From positions 1-64,000 of the forward strand of contig NZ_JZKH01000007.1 of assembly GCF_000961885.1 (NCBI RefSeq): 64,000 nucleotides of DNA. The letters run 5' to 3'. Below the pieces are notes generated by a model, which was given only the letters and a program-made list of their open reading frames with translations, was not told the origin of the DNA and did no database searches. The translations under genes and the position numbers were made by a program. Every line of letters starts with the position of its first letter. Within the stretch, counting starts at the first letter, position 1. Below, in pieces: positions 46,820 to 54,693 of the stretch. The DNA comes from Streptomyces rubellomurinus. GTDB lineage: Bacteria; Actinomycetota; Actinomycetes; Streptomycetales; Streptomycetaceae.

Positions 46820-49617
46820 GCAGGGGACGAGGTGGCCGAGGCGGTGCTCGGCAGGGTGGCCAGGGCGGCGAGGGCGGTGCGGGCGGCTTTCTCGCCGTCC
46901 CGGTAGCCGTGGCCGCGGGCGATGCGGACGGCTTCGGTGAGGTGTCGCTCGGCCTCCTCCGGCTGCCCGGTGGCGGCGAGGGCCCGGCCGAAGAGGGTGT
47001 GCAGGACGACCTGGCGGGAGGCCGGGAAGGGGGGCTCGACCAGGGCGAGGCCGCGGGCCGCGTGCTGGGCGGCCTCGGTGTGGGCGCCGACGGTCAGGCA
47101 GTGGTCGGCCAGGTGCTGGTGGGTGAGGGCGATGAGGTCGCGGCGGCCGCCGCGTTCGGCCAGGGCGCGGGCGCGGGTGAGCAGGCCGTGGATGCGGGCG
47201 AGCCGGTCGTGGCGGGTCAGCGCGAGGGCGAGGTTGACGAGGGCGACCGCCTCGCCGGTCACGTCCCCGGCCCGGGCGGAGAGTTCGGGGGCCAGCTCCA
47301 GATGGGTCAGCGCCTCGGCGTGCCGGCCCTCCTCGGTGAGCACCCAGCCCAGCAGCGCCCGGGCGCGGGACTGCGCCCGGACGTCCCCGCAGGCCTCGGC
47401 GGCGGCCAGGCCCTGGGCGAGCAGCGGCGTCCAGTCGTCCCGCACCTGCCAGACGATCAGCGGCCACTGGAGCAGCACGAGCCGCCAGGCGCGGTCGTGC
47501 AGCCCGACCGCGACCGCGGCCTCGACGGCGCCGCGCAGGGTGTCCCGCTCGGCGGCGTACCAGGCGAGCGCGCTCGCGCGGTCCGGGAACGGGCGCACGT
47601 CCACGGAGTGCCGGGAGCCCACGGGCAGCAGGCAGCACGGCTCGCTGCCCGGCTCGGCGGCGGCGCTCGCGGCGAGCAGGGTGCTCATCAGGTGGTCGAG
47701 CAGCCGCGGCAGCGCCTCGGCGTCGTCGTCGGCGGGCAGGCTGCGGGCGTAGAGCCGGACGAGGTCGTGCAGGGTGTAGGCGTCCTGGCCGGTCTCGATG
47801 ATCAGGTGGGCGGCGGCCAGCTGGTCGAGCGCCTCGGTGGCGCGCTCCAGCCGGCAGCCGGCGATCGCGGCCGCCGTCCGGCCGTCCAGGGTCGCGCCGG
47901 TGTGGGTGCCGAGCCGCTGGAACATCCGGCGGGCCGACTCGGGCAGTTGCTGGACGGTCAGGCCGAGCGCGGCGGCGACCGAGGTGTCCTCCACGTTCAG
48001 CAGGCTCAACCTGCGCTGCTCGTCGGCCAGTTCGTCGGCGAGCGCGGCCAGACCGCGGGTCGGGCGGGAGGCCGTCCGGGCGGCCGCGAGGCGCAGCGCG
48101 AGCGGCAGCCCGTCGCACAGGTCGGCCAGCCGGGCGGCGGCCTCGGGTTCGGCCGCGACCACGTCGGGGCCCAGGGTGTCGGCGAGCAGGGTGATGGCGT
48201 GCCGGGAGGACAGCTCGGCGAGCGGCACCAGCCGGGCGGCGTCCGAGGCGACCAGGCCGGCCAGCCGGTCGCGGCTGGTGATCACGGTGACGCAGCCGTC
48301 GCCGTCCGGCAGCAGCGGGCGGACCTGCTCGGACCGGTGGGCGTTGTCCAGGACGAGCAGCAGCCGCCGCTCGGCGGTCAGTTCGCGGTAGCGCGCGCCC
48401 ATGGCCTGGTGCGAGCCGGGCATCTGTTCGGCGGGCACGCCGAGGGCGAGCAGCAGCTCGCGCAGCACGGCGGCGGTGTCGCGGGCGGGGATCGGGCTGT
48501 AGCCGCAGAGGTCGACGAACAGCCGGCCGTCCGGGAAGTCGGCCTGGCGGCGGTGCGCCCAGTAGCCGGCGAGGGCGGTCTTGCCGACGCCGGCGCTGCC
48601 GGTGACGACGGCGATCGCGCCGGGGGCGGCGGTGGCCCGGTCGAGCGCGGTCAACTCGTCCTCGCGGCCGGAGAATCCGCGCGGGCGGCGGGGGAAGAGC
48701 CGGGGGGTGAGGGCGGGCGGCGGCACGGCGAGGCCGTGCGACTCGGTGGGGACGGGCGTCGGCGGGGTGACCGCGGGCACCGGGACCGGCGGCGGGGGCG
48801 GAGCCGCGGCGGGAATCGGAGCCGGAGTCGCGGCGGGAACCGCGGCCGGGGCCGGCTCGGGCGGGGGCACCGGCGCGGGGCCGTGCAGCAGGGTGTCGTA
48901 GGCGTCGACCAGGTCGGTGCCGGGGTCGACGCCGAGCTGTTCGGCGAGGGTGCGCCGGGTGCGGTGGAACCAGTCCAGGGCCTCGGAGCGCCGTCCGGCC
49001 CGGCCGAGCGCGCGCATGAGGGCGGCGATCAGCGGCTCCCGGAGCGGGTCCTTGGCGACCTCGGCGCGCAGCACCCGGGCCGCGGCGCCGTGATCGCCGA
49101 GCAGGCCGTGGGCGTGCGCCAGCTCCTCGACGGCGGTCAGGCGCAGTTCCTCCAGGTTGTGCGCCGCGCACTCCAGTGCCGGGCTGGGCGCGGTGCCGGT
49201 GAGCGCCGGGCCGCGCCACAGGGCGAGAGCCTCGCCGAGCACGGCGACCCGCTCGGCGGGGTCGGGCCGTTCCCGGCCGGTGCGCAGCAGGTGTTCGAAC
49301 CGGTCGGCGTCGACGGCGTGCCGCGGGGTCCGGAGCAGGTAGGCGTTGCCCTCGGTGCGGAGTTCGACGCCGTGCGCGGCGGCGTCGTGTTCGGCGAACA
49401 GGGCGCGCAGTTGGGAGACGTGGCCCTGGATGACCGTCCGGGAGTGCCGGGGCGGGTCGGTCTCCCAGAGCGCCTCGGTGAGCTGGTCGACGGTGACGGG
49501 CGCGCCCGCGCCGAGCGCCAGCATGGCGAGCAGGCTGCGGCGCTTGACGGGCCCGGCCGGCAGGTCCCGGCCGTCCGCGCTGGTCACGGTGACCGAACCC
49601 AGTATTCGGAAGTCCAC
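46816..49617 (-). CDS. AfsR/SARP-type regulator with NB-ARC and TPR domains
   Basis: The 933-residue protein has an OmpR-like winged helix (residues 1-90: FRILGSVTVTSADGRDLPAGPVKRRSLLAMLALGAG), a bacterial transcriptional activation domain (about 95-245), and a Pro/Ala-rich linker (about 250-300). It then has an NB-ARC ATPase with Walker A VTGSAGVGKTAL near residue 340 and Walker B RRLLLVLDNAH, and C-terminal TPR-like helices. AfsR-type proteins activate antibiotic or developmental genes. The GTG at 49617 fits the promoter repeats at 49659-49694; an upstream ATG near 49721 lies beyond them. No clear biosynthetic cluster is near. Confidence 0.85.
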   Translation of the reverse strand: MDFRILGSVTVTSADGRDLPAGPVKRRSLLAMLALGAGAPVTVDQLTEALWETDPPRHSRTVIQGHVSQLRALFAEHDAAAHGVELRTEGNAYLLRTPRHAVDADRFEHLLRTGRERPDPAERVAVLGEALALWRGPALTGTAPSPALECAAHNLEELRLTAVEELAHAHGLLGDHGAAARVLRAEVAKDPLREPLIAALMRALGRAGRRSEALDWFHRTRRTLAEQLGVDPGTDLVDAYDTLLHGPAPVPPPEPAPAAVPAATPAPIPAAAPPPPPVPVPAVTPPTPVPTESHGLAVPPPALTPRLFPRRPRGFSGREDELTALDRATAAPGAIAVVTGSAGVGKTALAGYWAHRRQADFPDGRLFVDLCGYSPIPARDTAAVLRELLLALGVPAEQMPGSHQAMGARYRELTAERRLLLVLDNAHRSEQVRPLLPDGDGCVTVITSRDRLAGLVASDAARLVPLAELSSRHAITLLADTLGPDVVAAEPEAAARLADLCDGLPLALRLAAARTASRPTRGLAALADELADEQRRLSLLNVEDTSVAAALGLTVQQLPESARRMFQRLGTHTGATLDGRTAAAIAGCRLERATEALDQLAAAHLIIETGQDAYTLHDLVRLYARSLPADDDAEALPRLLDHLMSTLLAASAAAEPGSEPCCLLPVGSRHSVDVRPFPDRASALAWYAAERDTLRGAVEAAVAVGLHDRAWRLVLLQWPLIVWQVRDDWTPLLAQGLAAAEACGDVRAQSRARALLGWVLTEEGRHAEALTHLELAPELSARAGDVTGEAVALVNLALALTRHDRLARIHGLLTRARALAERGGRRDLIALTHQHLADHCLTVGAHTEAAQHAARGLALVEPPFPASRQVVLHTLFGRALAATGQPEEAERHLTEAVRIARGHGYRDGEKAARTALAALATLPSTASATSSPA

Positions 49618-49658
49618 CCCGTGCCACCCCGCTGTCCCTGCCCCGTTCGATCCGGTGA

Positions 49659-49694
49659 CTATAGGCCAGCCACCGGCTATATGCCAGTCACCGA
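49659..49694. promoter_or_regulatory. Two contiguous 18-bp repeats in the SARP promoter
   Basis: CTATAGGCCAGCCACCGG (49659-49676) and CTATATGCCAGTCACCGA (49677-49694) agree at 15 of 18 positions. On the minus strand they contain TATAGT-like -10 elements about 42 bases from the SARP start. An outer dyad CGGTGACT / AGTCACCG encloses them. This may be the promoter with a binding site for its regulator. Confidence 0.6.
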
Positions 49695-49763
49695 CAGGTC
49701 CGGTTCGGGTCCGGGAGGTGAACATCCGGTGATCCAGGTTGCGGGCCGGTGACCGAGCGTGGC

Positions 49764-51053
49764 TCAGTCGGTGGACCCGGTGCGTTCCGCCGGGGCCGGC
49801 CCGCCCTGGCCGGGCACGGCGGCCGGGGCCGCCTCGATCCGGGCGAGGCGGGGCACCAGGAGCAGGCAGAGCAGCAGGACGGCGCCGCCCAGCACGATCG
49901 GCACCCGGATGCTGGTGACGCCGGCGATCCAGCCGCTCAGCGCCGTGCCGACGATGATGCCGAGTCGGCTGATCAGCATGTAGCAGCTGTTGACCCGGCC
50001 GAGCAGTTCCTTCGGCACCGCCTGCTGGCGCAGCGAGGTGGCCTGGACGTTCCACAGCACGACGCCGAAGCCGGTGCCGGTGCTGATCGCCGCCACCAGC
50101 AGCCAGGAGGAGGACAGGCCGAGCAGCACCCAGCAGGAGCCCATCAGGCCGAAGCCGAGCGCGATCCGGGCGCTGCGGTCGATCCGGCGGCTGATCCGGC
50201 CGGCCAGCATGCTGGCGGCGGTGCCGCCGACCGCGGCGGCCGCCAGGACGACGCCGAAGGCGGTGACCGGGGCGTCCAGGGTCCGGGTGACCAGCAGCAC
50301 CATCATGGTGTTCGCCATGAAGAAGGCCATCGCGCCCAGCGTGGAGACGACGGTGAGCAGCCGCACCTCGGGGCTGGCGAGGAGCCAGCGCACGCCCTCG
50401 CGGATCTCGGTCGCCATCGGGCGCCGGTCGGCGCGCGGCGCGACCTTGCCGGACTGGCCGGTGAAGGTCACCAGCACGGCGGCGACCAGGAAGGACGTGC
50501 CGTCCACGGTGAACGGGGCCCAGGCGGCCAGGGCGAAGAGCGCGGTGCCCAGCAGTGGGCCGCCCAGGTTGGCGCCCAGGATCACGCTGCCCTGCATCCG
50601 GCCGTTGGCGGCGTCGAGCTGGTCGGCCCGGACGACGTCGGGCAGGGCGGAGGTGGCGGCGTTCGAGAAGATCGTCTCGCCGCAGCCGAGGGCGAAGGCG
50701 AGCACCGCGAGCGCGGCCAGCGGCGGCGAGGACAGCAGCGCCCAGGCGGCGAAGCCGAGGACGATCGCGCCGCGGCCGAAATCGATCGTCCACATGAGCC
50801 GCCGGCGGTCGGACCGGTCGGCGATCACGCCGGCGTGCAGGGACATGATGAGCCAGGGGAGCGCGGCGGCGCCCTTCACCAGGGCGACGGCACTGGGCGA
50901 GTCGGAGAGTGTCGCGGCGAGCAGCGGCAGGGCCGCGTCCCGCATGCCGTCGCCGACCGCCGAGATTCCCGACGCGGACCACAACAGGTTGAATTTCCTG
51001 CCCAGTTGGGTCTTGCTGGGGGGTCGCGGGGTGTCCAGGCTCGTTGGCGTCAC
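49764..51053 (-). CDS. MFS transporter (EntS-like exporter)
   Basis: The 429-residue protein has 10-12 membrane segments in two halves, with the MFS loop motif GVIADRSDRRRLMW and LFALAAWAPFTVDGTSFLVAAVLVTF, typical of the EntS-like MFS_3 group. The GTG at 51053 is the only in-frame start near the homologous beginning (TPTSLDTPRPPSKTQLGRKFNLLWSASGISAVGDGMRDAALPLLAA). It lacks a ribosome binding site. GAGGAGG and an ATG at 51069 are in another reading frame, and CATACT six bases upstream suggests a leaderless transcript. Confidence 0.82.
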   Translation of the reverse strand: MTPTSLDTPRPPSKTQLGRKFNLLWSASGISAVGDGMRDAALPLLAATLSDSPSAVALVKGAAALPWLIMSLHAGVIADRSDRRRLMWTIDFGRGAIVLGFAAWALLSSPPLAALAVLAFALGCGETIFSNAATSALPDVVRADQLDAANGRMQGSVILGANLGGPLLGTALFALAAWAPFTVDGTSFLVAAVLVTFTGQSGKVAPRADRRPMATEIREGVRWLLASPEVRLLTVVSTLGAMAFFMANTMMVLLVTRTLDAPVTAFGVVLAAAAVGGTAASMLAGRISRRIDRSARIALGFGLMGSCWVLLGLSSSWLLVAAISTGTGFGVVLWNVQATSLRQQAVPKELLGRVNSCYMLISRLGIIVGTALSGWIAGVTSIRVPIVLGGAVLLLCLLLVPRLARIEAAPAAVPGQGGPAPAERTGSTD

Positions 51054-51277
51054 CGATGCAGTATGGCATGGCCTCCTCAGCTCCAGGAGGGGTTTGACCA
51101 AGGCTGTTCCGTTACCCGGTGGGGTTTTGGGTCGTGGAGGAAATGCGTCGGAATTCCGGCCGTGTTGCGCGTCTCGAGTGGCGTTCCGGGCGATGGGCCG
51201 GGTGGTGTTCCGGGTGGTGTTTCGCGCTGAAATCGAGCCGCGCGCCCGCGGGTCGGCGCGAGCGCCGTGGGAGCGGG

Positions 51278-52018
51278 CTACCGGAGCAGCCCGGTGAGGC
51301 CCTTGGCGAGGGTGGCCAGGCCGCCGGCCAGGGCGAGGCCGAGCACCACCCGGCGGGCCCGGTGCTCCGGGACGCGGTCCGCCAGGGCGTGGCCCAGCGC
51401 GGTGCCGCCCGCGATCGCCGCGGCCGCCGTGGCCCAGGCGGGCGCGGCCAGGTGCGGGACGCCCTTGGCGGTCAGCGACAGGGAGTTGACGACGACGCCG
51501 TACAGCTGGGCGTTCGGCACGAACTCCCGGGCCGTCCAGCCGGTGTTGACGGCGTAGAGCGAGACGGCCGGCCCGCCCACCCCGGCGGCGGAGTTCATGA
51601 ACCCGCTGGTGGCACCGGCCGCCAGCGCCCCGCCCACGCCGCGCAGCGCCGCCACCCGGACGCCCCGGATCACCAGCAGCACCGCCGCGCTGACCAACCC
51701 GCCGATCACCAGCAGCAGTTCGGCCTCCGGCACCTGCGCCGCCACCCAGGAGCCGGCCGGCACGGTGCACGCGGCGGCGGCGATCAGCGGCAGCATCGCG
51801 CCCGGCCGCACCTGCCGCCAGGCGCCGGCCAGGCCGATGGCGCTGATCACCCCGGAGGCGAGGTTGGCGAGCGTGACGCCGTCGCCCGGGCCGAGCAGCA
51901 GCACCAGGACGGGCGCCGCCACCAGGGCGAAGCCGATGCCCGCCAGCCGCTGCACCGAGGAGCCGAGCAGGACCACCAGGCCGAGCAGCAGCTCGGCGGG
52001 CCAGCCGGTCGTCGTCAT
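51278..52018 (-). CDS. Sulfite exporter TauE/SafE-family permease
   Basis: The 246-residue protein has about eight membrane segments and the family features LGSSVQRLAGIGFALVAAPVLVLLLGPGDGVTLANLASGV at the start and GATSGFMNSAAGVGGPAVSLYAVN in the middle. Transported compounds in this family are organic or inorganic sulfur anions. The ATG gives the standard length. The upstream 224-base gap to the MFS gene holds only short CGGGTGGTGTTTC repeats. Confidence 0.88.
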   Translation of the reverse strand: MTTTGWPAELLLGLVVLLGSSVQRLAGIGFALVAAPVLVLLLGPGDGVTLANLASGVISAIGLAGAWRQVRPGAMLPLIAAAACTVPAGSWVAAQVPEAELLLVIGGLVSAAVLLVIRGVRVAALRGVGGALAAGATSGFMNSAAGVGGPAVSLYAVNTGWTAREFVPNAQLYGVVVNSLSLTAKGVPHLAAPAWATAAAAIAGGTALGHALADRVPEHRARRVVLGLALAGGLATLAKGLTGLLR

Positions 52019-52081
52019 GCTGTCTCCGTCGGGTGGTCGGGTGGCCGGTCGGTTGAGCGGTCGCTCCGTCGGTGCGCGCCG

Positions 52082-53014
52082 TCAGTGCTGGACGCCGGTC
52101 GAGAGGGAGAAGTCCGCGAACCAGGCGTGCTGCGCGGTGGCCGGGCCCCACGAGGTGTCGTGGCCGCCGTAGAAGGTGGAGAACAGCACGCCGCCGAACG
52201 GGAGCGAGCCGATGCCGGAGGCCGTGCCGGTGGCGTGGTGCACCTGGCGGCCGTCGTACCAGACGGTGATGTCGCCGGTGGTGCGGTCCACCAGCTGCTC
52301 GACGGTGTGCCAGCGGTCGTCGGCCTGGAAGTGCCAGTCGCCGAGGCCCTCGTCCACGCCGTAGCCGGTCGGGCCGGAGTTGGTGGGGGTGTAGAGGTAC
52401 ACCTCGCCGTTGTCCGGGCTGCCCTTGGCCCCGCGCCACATGTAGCGGGTGGACCAGCCGTCGCCGTGGTTGCCGCCGGACTCCTCGCCGATCTTCCCGC
52501 CGTACAGGCCGGGCAGCTTGCCCGCCTTGCCCCAGTCGCGGCCGGCGGGGAACCTGACGGCGTACTTGAGGTCCAGGGTGCGGCCCCGGGCGAGGTTGCC
52601 CAGGCCGAGCGTGGTCAGGTCGGTGTAGAACTGGCCGCCGCCCGGGTTGGGGCAGTCGGTGCAGGAGTTGGACGAGGAGCCGGCGCCGTACGTGACCTGC
52701 AGGGCCGGGCCGCCGCCGGGCGCGGCCGGGGTGTCGACCGCGCCGAAGTCGGCGGAGCCCCAGGCGCCTTGGTCCACCGCGCCCCAGGCGTGCTTCCACT
52801 GGGCGCTGCCGTAGTCGCGGAACTGGCCGTGCCAGGCTGCGCCGCCGGGGGCGGGCGTGCCGGGGACGGGGGTGCCGGGTCCGGCGGTCTCGGTGACGCT
52901 GGCGGTGGCGGTGGCGGTGGGCCGGGAGTGGGCGTGGGAGGGCGTGGCCGCGCAGCCGGTGGTCGCGAGCAGGGTGACGGCGGCCAGGGCGGCGGTGCGT
53001 GCGAGGCGGTTCAT
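52082..53014 (-). CDS. Lipoprotein resembling polysaccharide lyase family 14
   Basis: The 310-residue protein has a signal peptide with a lipobox-like ATTGC (Cys21), then a Thr/Pro-rich linker (to about residue 60). The domain FRDYGSAQWKHAWGAVDQGAWGSADFG...LKYAVRFPAGRDWGKAGKLPGLYGGKIGEESGGNHGDGWSTRYMWRGAKGSPDNGEVYLYTPTNSGPTGYGVDEGLGDWHF...VDRTTGDITVWYDGRQVHHATG is a beta-sandwich with the features of PL14 alginate/glucuronan lyases. The polysaccharide is unknown. The ATG is preceded by GAGGAG. Confidence 0.75.
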   Translation of the reverse strand: MNRLARTAALAAVTLLATTGCAATPSHAHSRPTATATASVTETAGPGTPVPGTPAPGGAAWHGQFRDYGSAQWKHAWGAVDQGAWGSADFGAVDTPAAPGGGPALQVTYGAGSSSNSCTDCPNPGGGQFYTDLTTLGLGNLARGRTLDLKYAVRFPAGRDWGKAGKLPGLYGGKIGEESGGNHGDGWSTRYMWRGAKGSPDNGEVYLYTPTNSGPTGYGVDEGLGDWHFQADDRWHTVEQLVDRTTGDITVWYDGRQVHHATGTASGIGSLPFGGVLFSTFYGGHDTSWGPATAQHAWFADFSLSTGVQH

Positions 53015-53099
53015 CGGACTCCTCGGGCGGCGGACGGTGCGCCCGATCATGCCGTACCCGGGAGGCGGGGGTCCGGCGCGGAGCCTGTTCGGGTGCGCA

Positions 53100-53119
53100 T
53101 TCGTGCGATCGCATGCGAA
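53100..53119. promoter_or_regulatory. Near-palindrome upstream of the lyase-like gene
   Basis: TTCGTGCGATCGCATGCGAA is a 20-base near-palindrome centred on GCGATCGC, with two pairs mismatched. It lies 86 bases upstream of the lipoprotein start and could be its operator. Confidence 0.45.
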
Positions 53120-53240
53120 CTGATGAGCATGGGTGGCTGCTTTCCCGTCGTGCAGTTCAGCGGCTATGTCAAAAGCCTGGGACGTGGACGATCGAGTGCC
53201 GATCTCCTGGGGACGCCTGTCCCGATCGGGCCATGCCCGC

Positions 53241-53273
53241 CGGGCGGGAGCGCGGCTGCCACGCTCCCGCCCG
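53241..53273 (-). terminator. Terminator after the beta-helix lipoprotein gene
   Basis: A perfect 12-bp inverted repeat (53241-53252 with 53262-53273) lies 28 bases beyond the stop of the leftward beta-helix gene. Confidence 0.7.
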
Positions 53274-53300
53274 TCGTGCTCGATCCGCCCACCTCGGCCG

Positions 53301-54671
53301 CTATTTCGGCTGCGGGAGGACGGCCGGGTCGGTCGGGAGCGGGTAGGCGTCCGGGTCGACCTTGCCCGGCAGGTCGACGGCCGGCCGGGCCGGGGCGTTC
53401 GGGTCCGGCAGGGAGGGCTGGGCCGGGGGCGCCGGGACCTGGCTGAACGGGATGCCCGGCGGCGCCTGGACGGCGGTGGCGCGGCCGGCCGGAACGGGTC
53501 CGCGGCCCTGGGCGGCGCAGTCGGCGAGGCCCTCCAGGCCGTCCGGGCTCTGGACGGCCGGCTGGTTGCCGGTGAAGCAGTTGCCCGGATCGGCGGAGAC
53601 GAGCACCAGGTCGGTGCCGTTGCCGGTGGCGCGGTTGCCCTCGACGCGGTTGCCGCTCGCGGGGTGCCCGGGCGGGTCGGTGACGATGACGCCCGCCGCG
53701 CGGTTGCCCTGGACGAGGTTGCGCCGCACGACGTTGGCCGTGCCGCCGCCGATGCCGATCCCGATGCCGAAGCCGCCGTCCGCCTGCTGCGGCGTCTCGA
53801 CGGCGTTGTTGTCGGCGACCACGTTGCCCGCGATGACGGCGCCGTGCTGCGGGGCGAGGGCTTCCAGGTCGTTGGAGTTGACGGTGATGCCGACCCGGTT
53901 GGCGACCACCCGGTTGCCGAGGAACGCCAGGCCGTCCGAGGCGTTGGTGATCTCGATGCCGACCGCGTTGTGCTCGACGGTGTTGCCGCGCACCAGCGTG
54001 TCGCAGGGCTTGCACTGGCCGACGTAGATGCCGGAGTCGGCCTGCCCGGAGGCGTACGAGTCCTCGATGACGCCGCCCCGGGCGTCGAAGGCGTAGATGC
54101 CGTACAGGCCGTTGTCGTACGCCGTGACCCTGGTCGCGCGGAAGCCCTGGACGACGGGGAAGCGGGCGGTGTCCAGCGGGTCGTAGGCGGAGCCGCCGGC
54201 GCCGTGCTGCTGGAGGCGTTCATCGGTGACGCCGGTGAACAGCACGCCGTTGGCGAGGTAGTTGTGGACGGTCAGGTTCTCGACCACCGAACCGGGGCCG
54301 GTCACGGTGACACCGTTGACGAGGCGCAGACCGCCGTCCAGGATCACGGTGTTGCGGTCGGTGCCGCGCAGGACGAGTCGGGGCTTGGTGACCCGGACGG
54401 CCTCGCGGTACACGCCCGGGCCGACCAGCACCGTGTCGCCCTCCCGGGCGACGTCGACGGCCTGTTGGATGGTCGGGAAGTTCTGCGGGACGCGGACGAC
54501 CGTCCCCTCGGGGTGCTCGGCCCCGGCGTCGGAGGACTTCGAGCCGCCGGAGGAGCAGCCGGACAGCGCGAGGGCGGCGACGGCGAGCAGGGCGGCGAGC
54601 CGGCGTGGCGCGAATCGTGCACGTACGGGCCGCGCCCCGGAGTCGAGTTGACCGAACGTCAAAAGTTGCAT
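53301..54671 (-). CDS. Right-handed beta-helix lipoprotein
   Basis: The 456-residue protein has an N-terminal extension, a hydrophobic stretch and a lipobox ALSGC (Cys39). VPQNFPTIQQAVDVAREGDTVLVGPGVYREAV is the typical start of NosD-like/pectate-lyase-type parallel beta-helix folds, followed by short repeats such as VVENLTVHNYLANGVLF, IEDSYASGQADSGIYVG, TLVRGNTVEHNAVGIEI and VVRRNLVQGNRAAGVIV. C-terminally it is Pro-rich. It probably binds or processes cell-surface polysaccharide; the catalytic site is not obvious. The start is divergent from, and nearly coincident with, that of the Dyp gene; the actual start is uncertain. Confidence 0.78.
   Translation of the reverse strand: MQLLTFGQLDSGARPVRARFAPRRLAALLAVAALALSGCSSGGSKSSDAGAEHPEGTVVRVPQNFPTIQQAVDVAREGDTVLVGPGVYREAVRVTKPRLVLRGTDRNTVILDGGLRLVNGVTVTGPGSVVENLTVHNYLANGVLFTGVTDERLQQHGAGGSAYDPLDTARFPVVQGFRATRVTAYDNGLYGIYAFDARGGVIEDSYASGQADSGIYVGQCKPCDTLVRGNTVEHNAVGIEITNASDGLAFLGNRVVANRVGITVNSNDLEALAPQHGAVIAGNVVADNNAVETPQQADGGFGIGIGIGGGTANVVRRNLVQGNRAAGVIVTDPPGHPASGNRVEGNRATGNGTDLVLVSADPGNCFTGNQPAVQSPDGLEGLADCAAQGRGPVPAGRATAVQAPPGIPFSQVPAPPAQPSLPDPNAPARPAVDLPGKVDPDAYPLPTDPAVLPQPK
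54648..54662. promoter_or_regulatory. Palindrome TTGAC-N5-GTCAA between the beta-helix and Dyp genes
   Basis: TTGACCGAACGTCAA has perfect five-base arms. It falls within the first codons of the beta-helix lipoprotein if the ATG at 54671 is used, and upstream of the Dyp gene. Confidence 0.45.
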
Positions 54672-54693
54672 GAATGGTGTTCTATCGTCTCCA

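Noticed and set aside
46816..51069. A single 1417-residue leftward reading frame joining the SARP gene to the region of the MFS gene
   Set aside because: Its N-terminal 480 residues are an Arg/Pro/Gly-rich shadow of the MFS gene in another frame; only the part from 49617 down is SARP. No fusion is supported.
46816..53014. SARP, MFS, TauE and lyase-like genes as an antibiotic biosynthetic cluster
   Set aside because: No biosynthetic enzymes of any known natural-product class are present; only a regulator, transporters and a carbohydrate-active lipoprotein.
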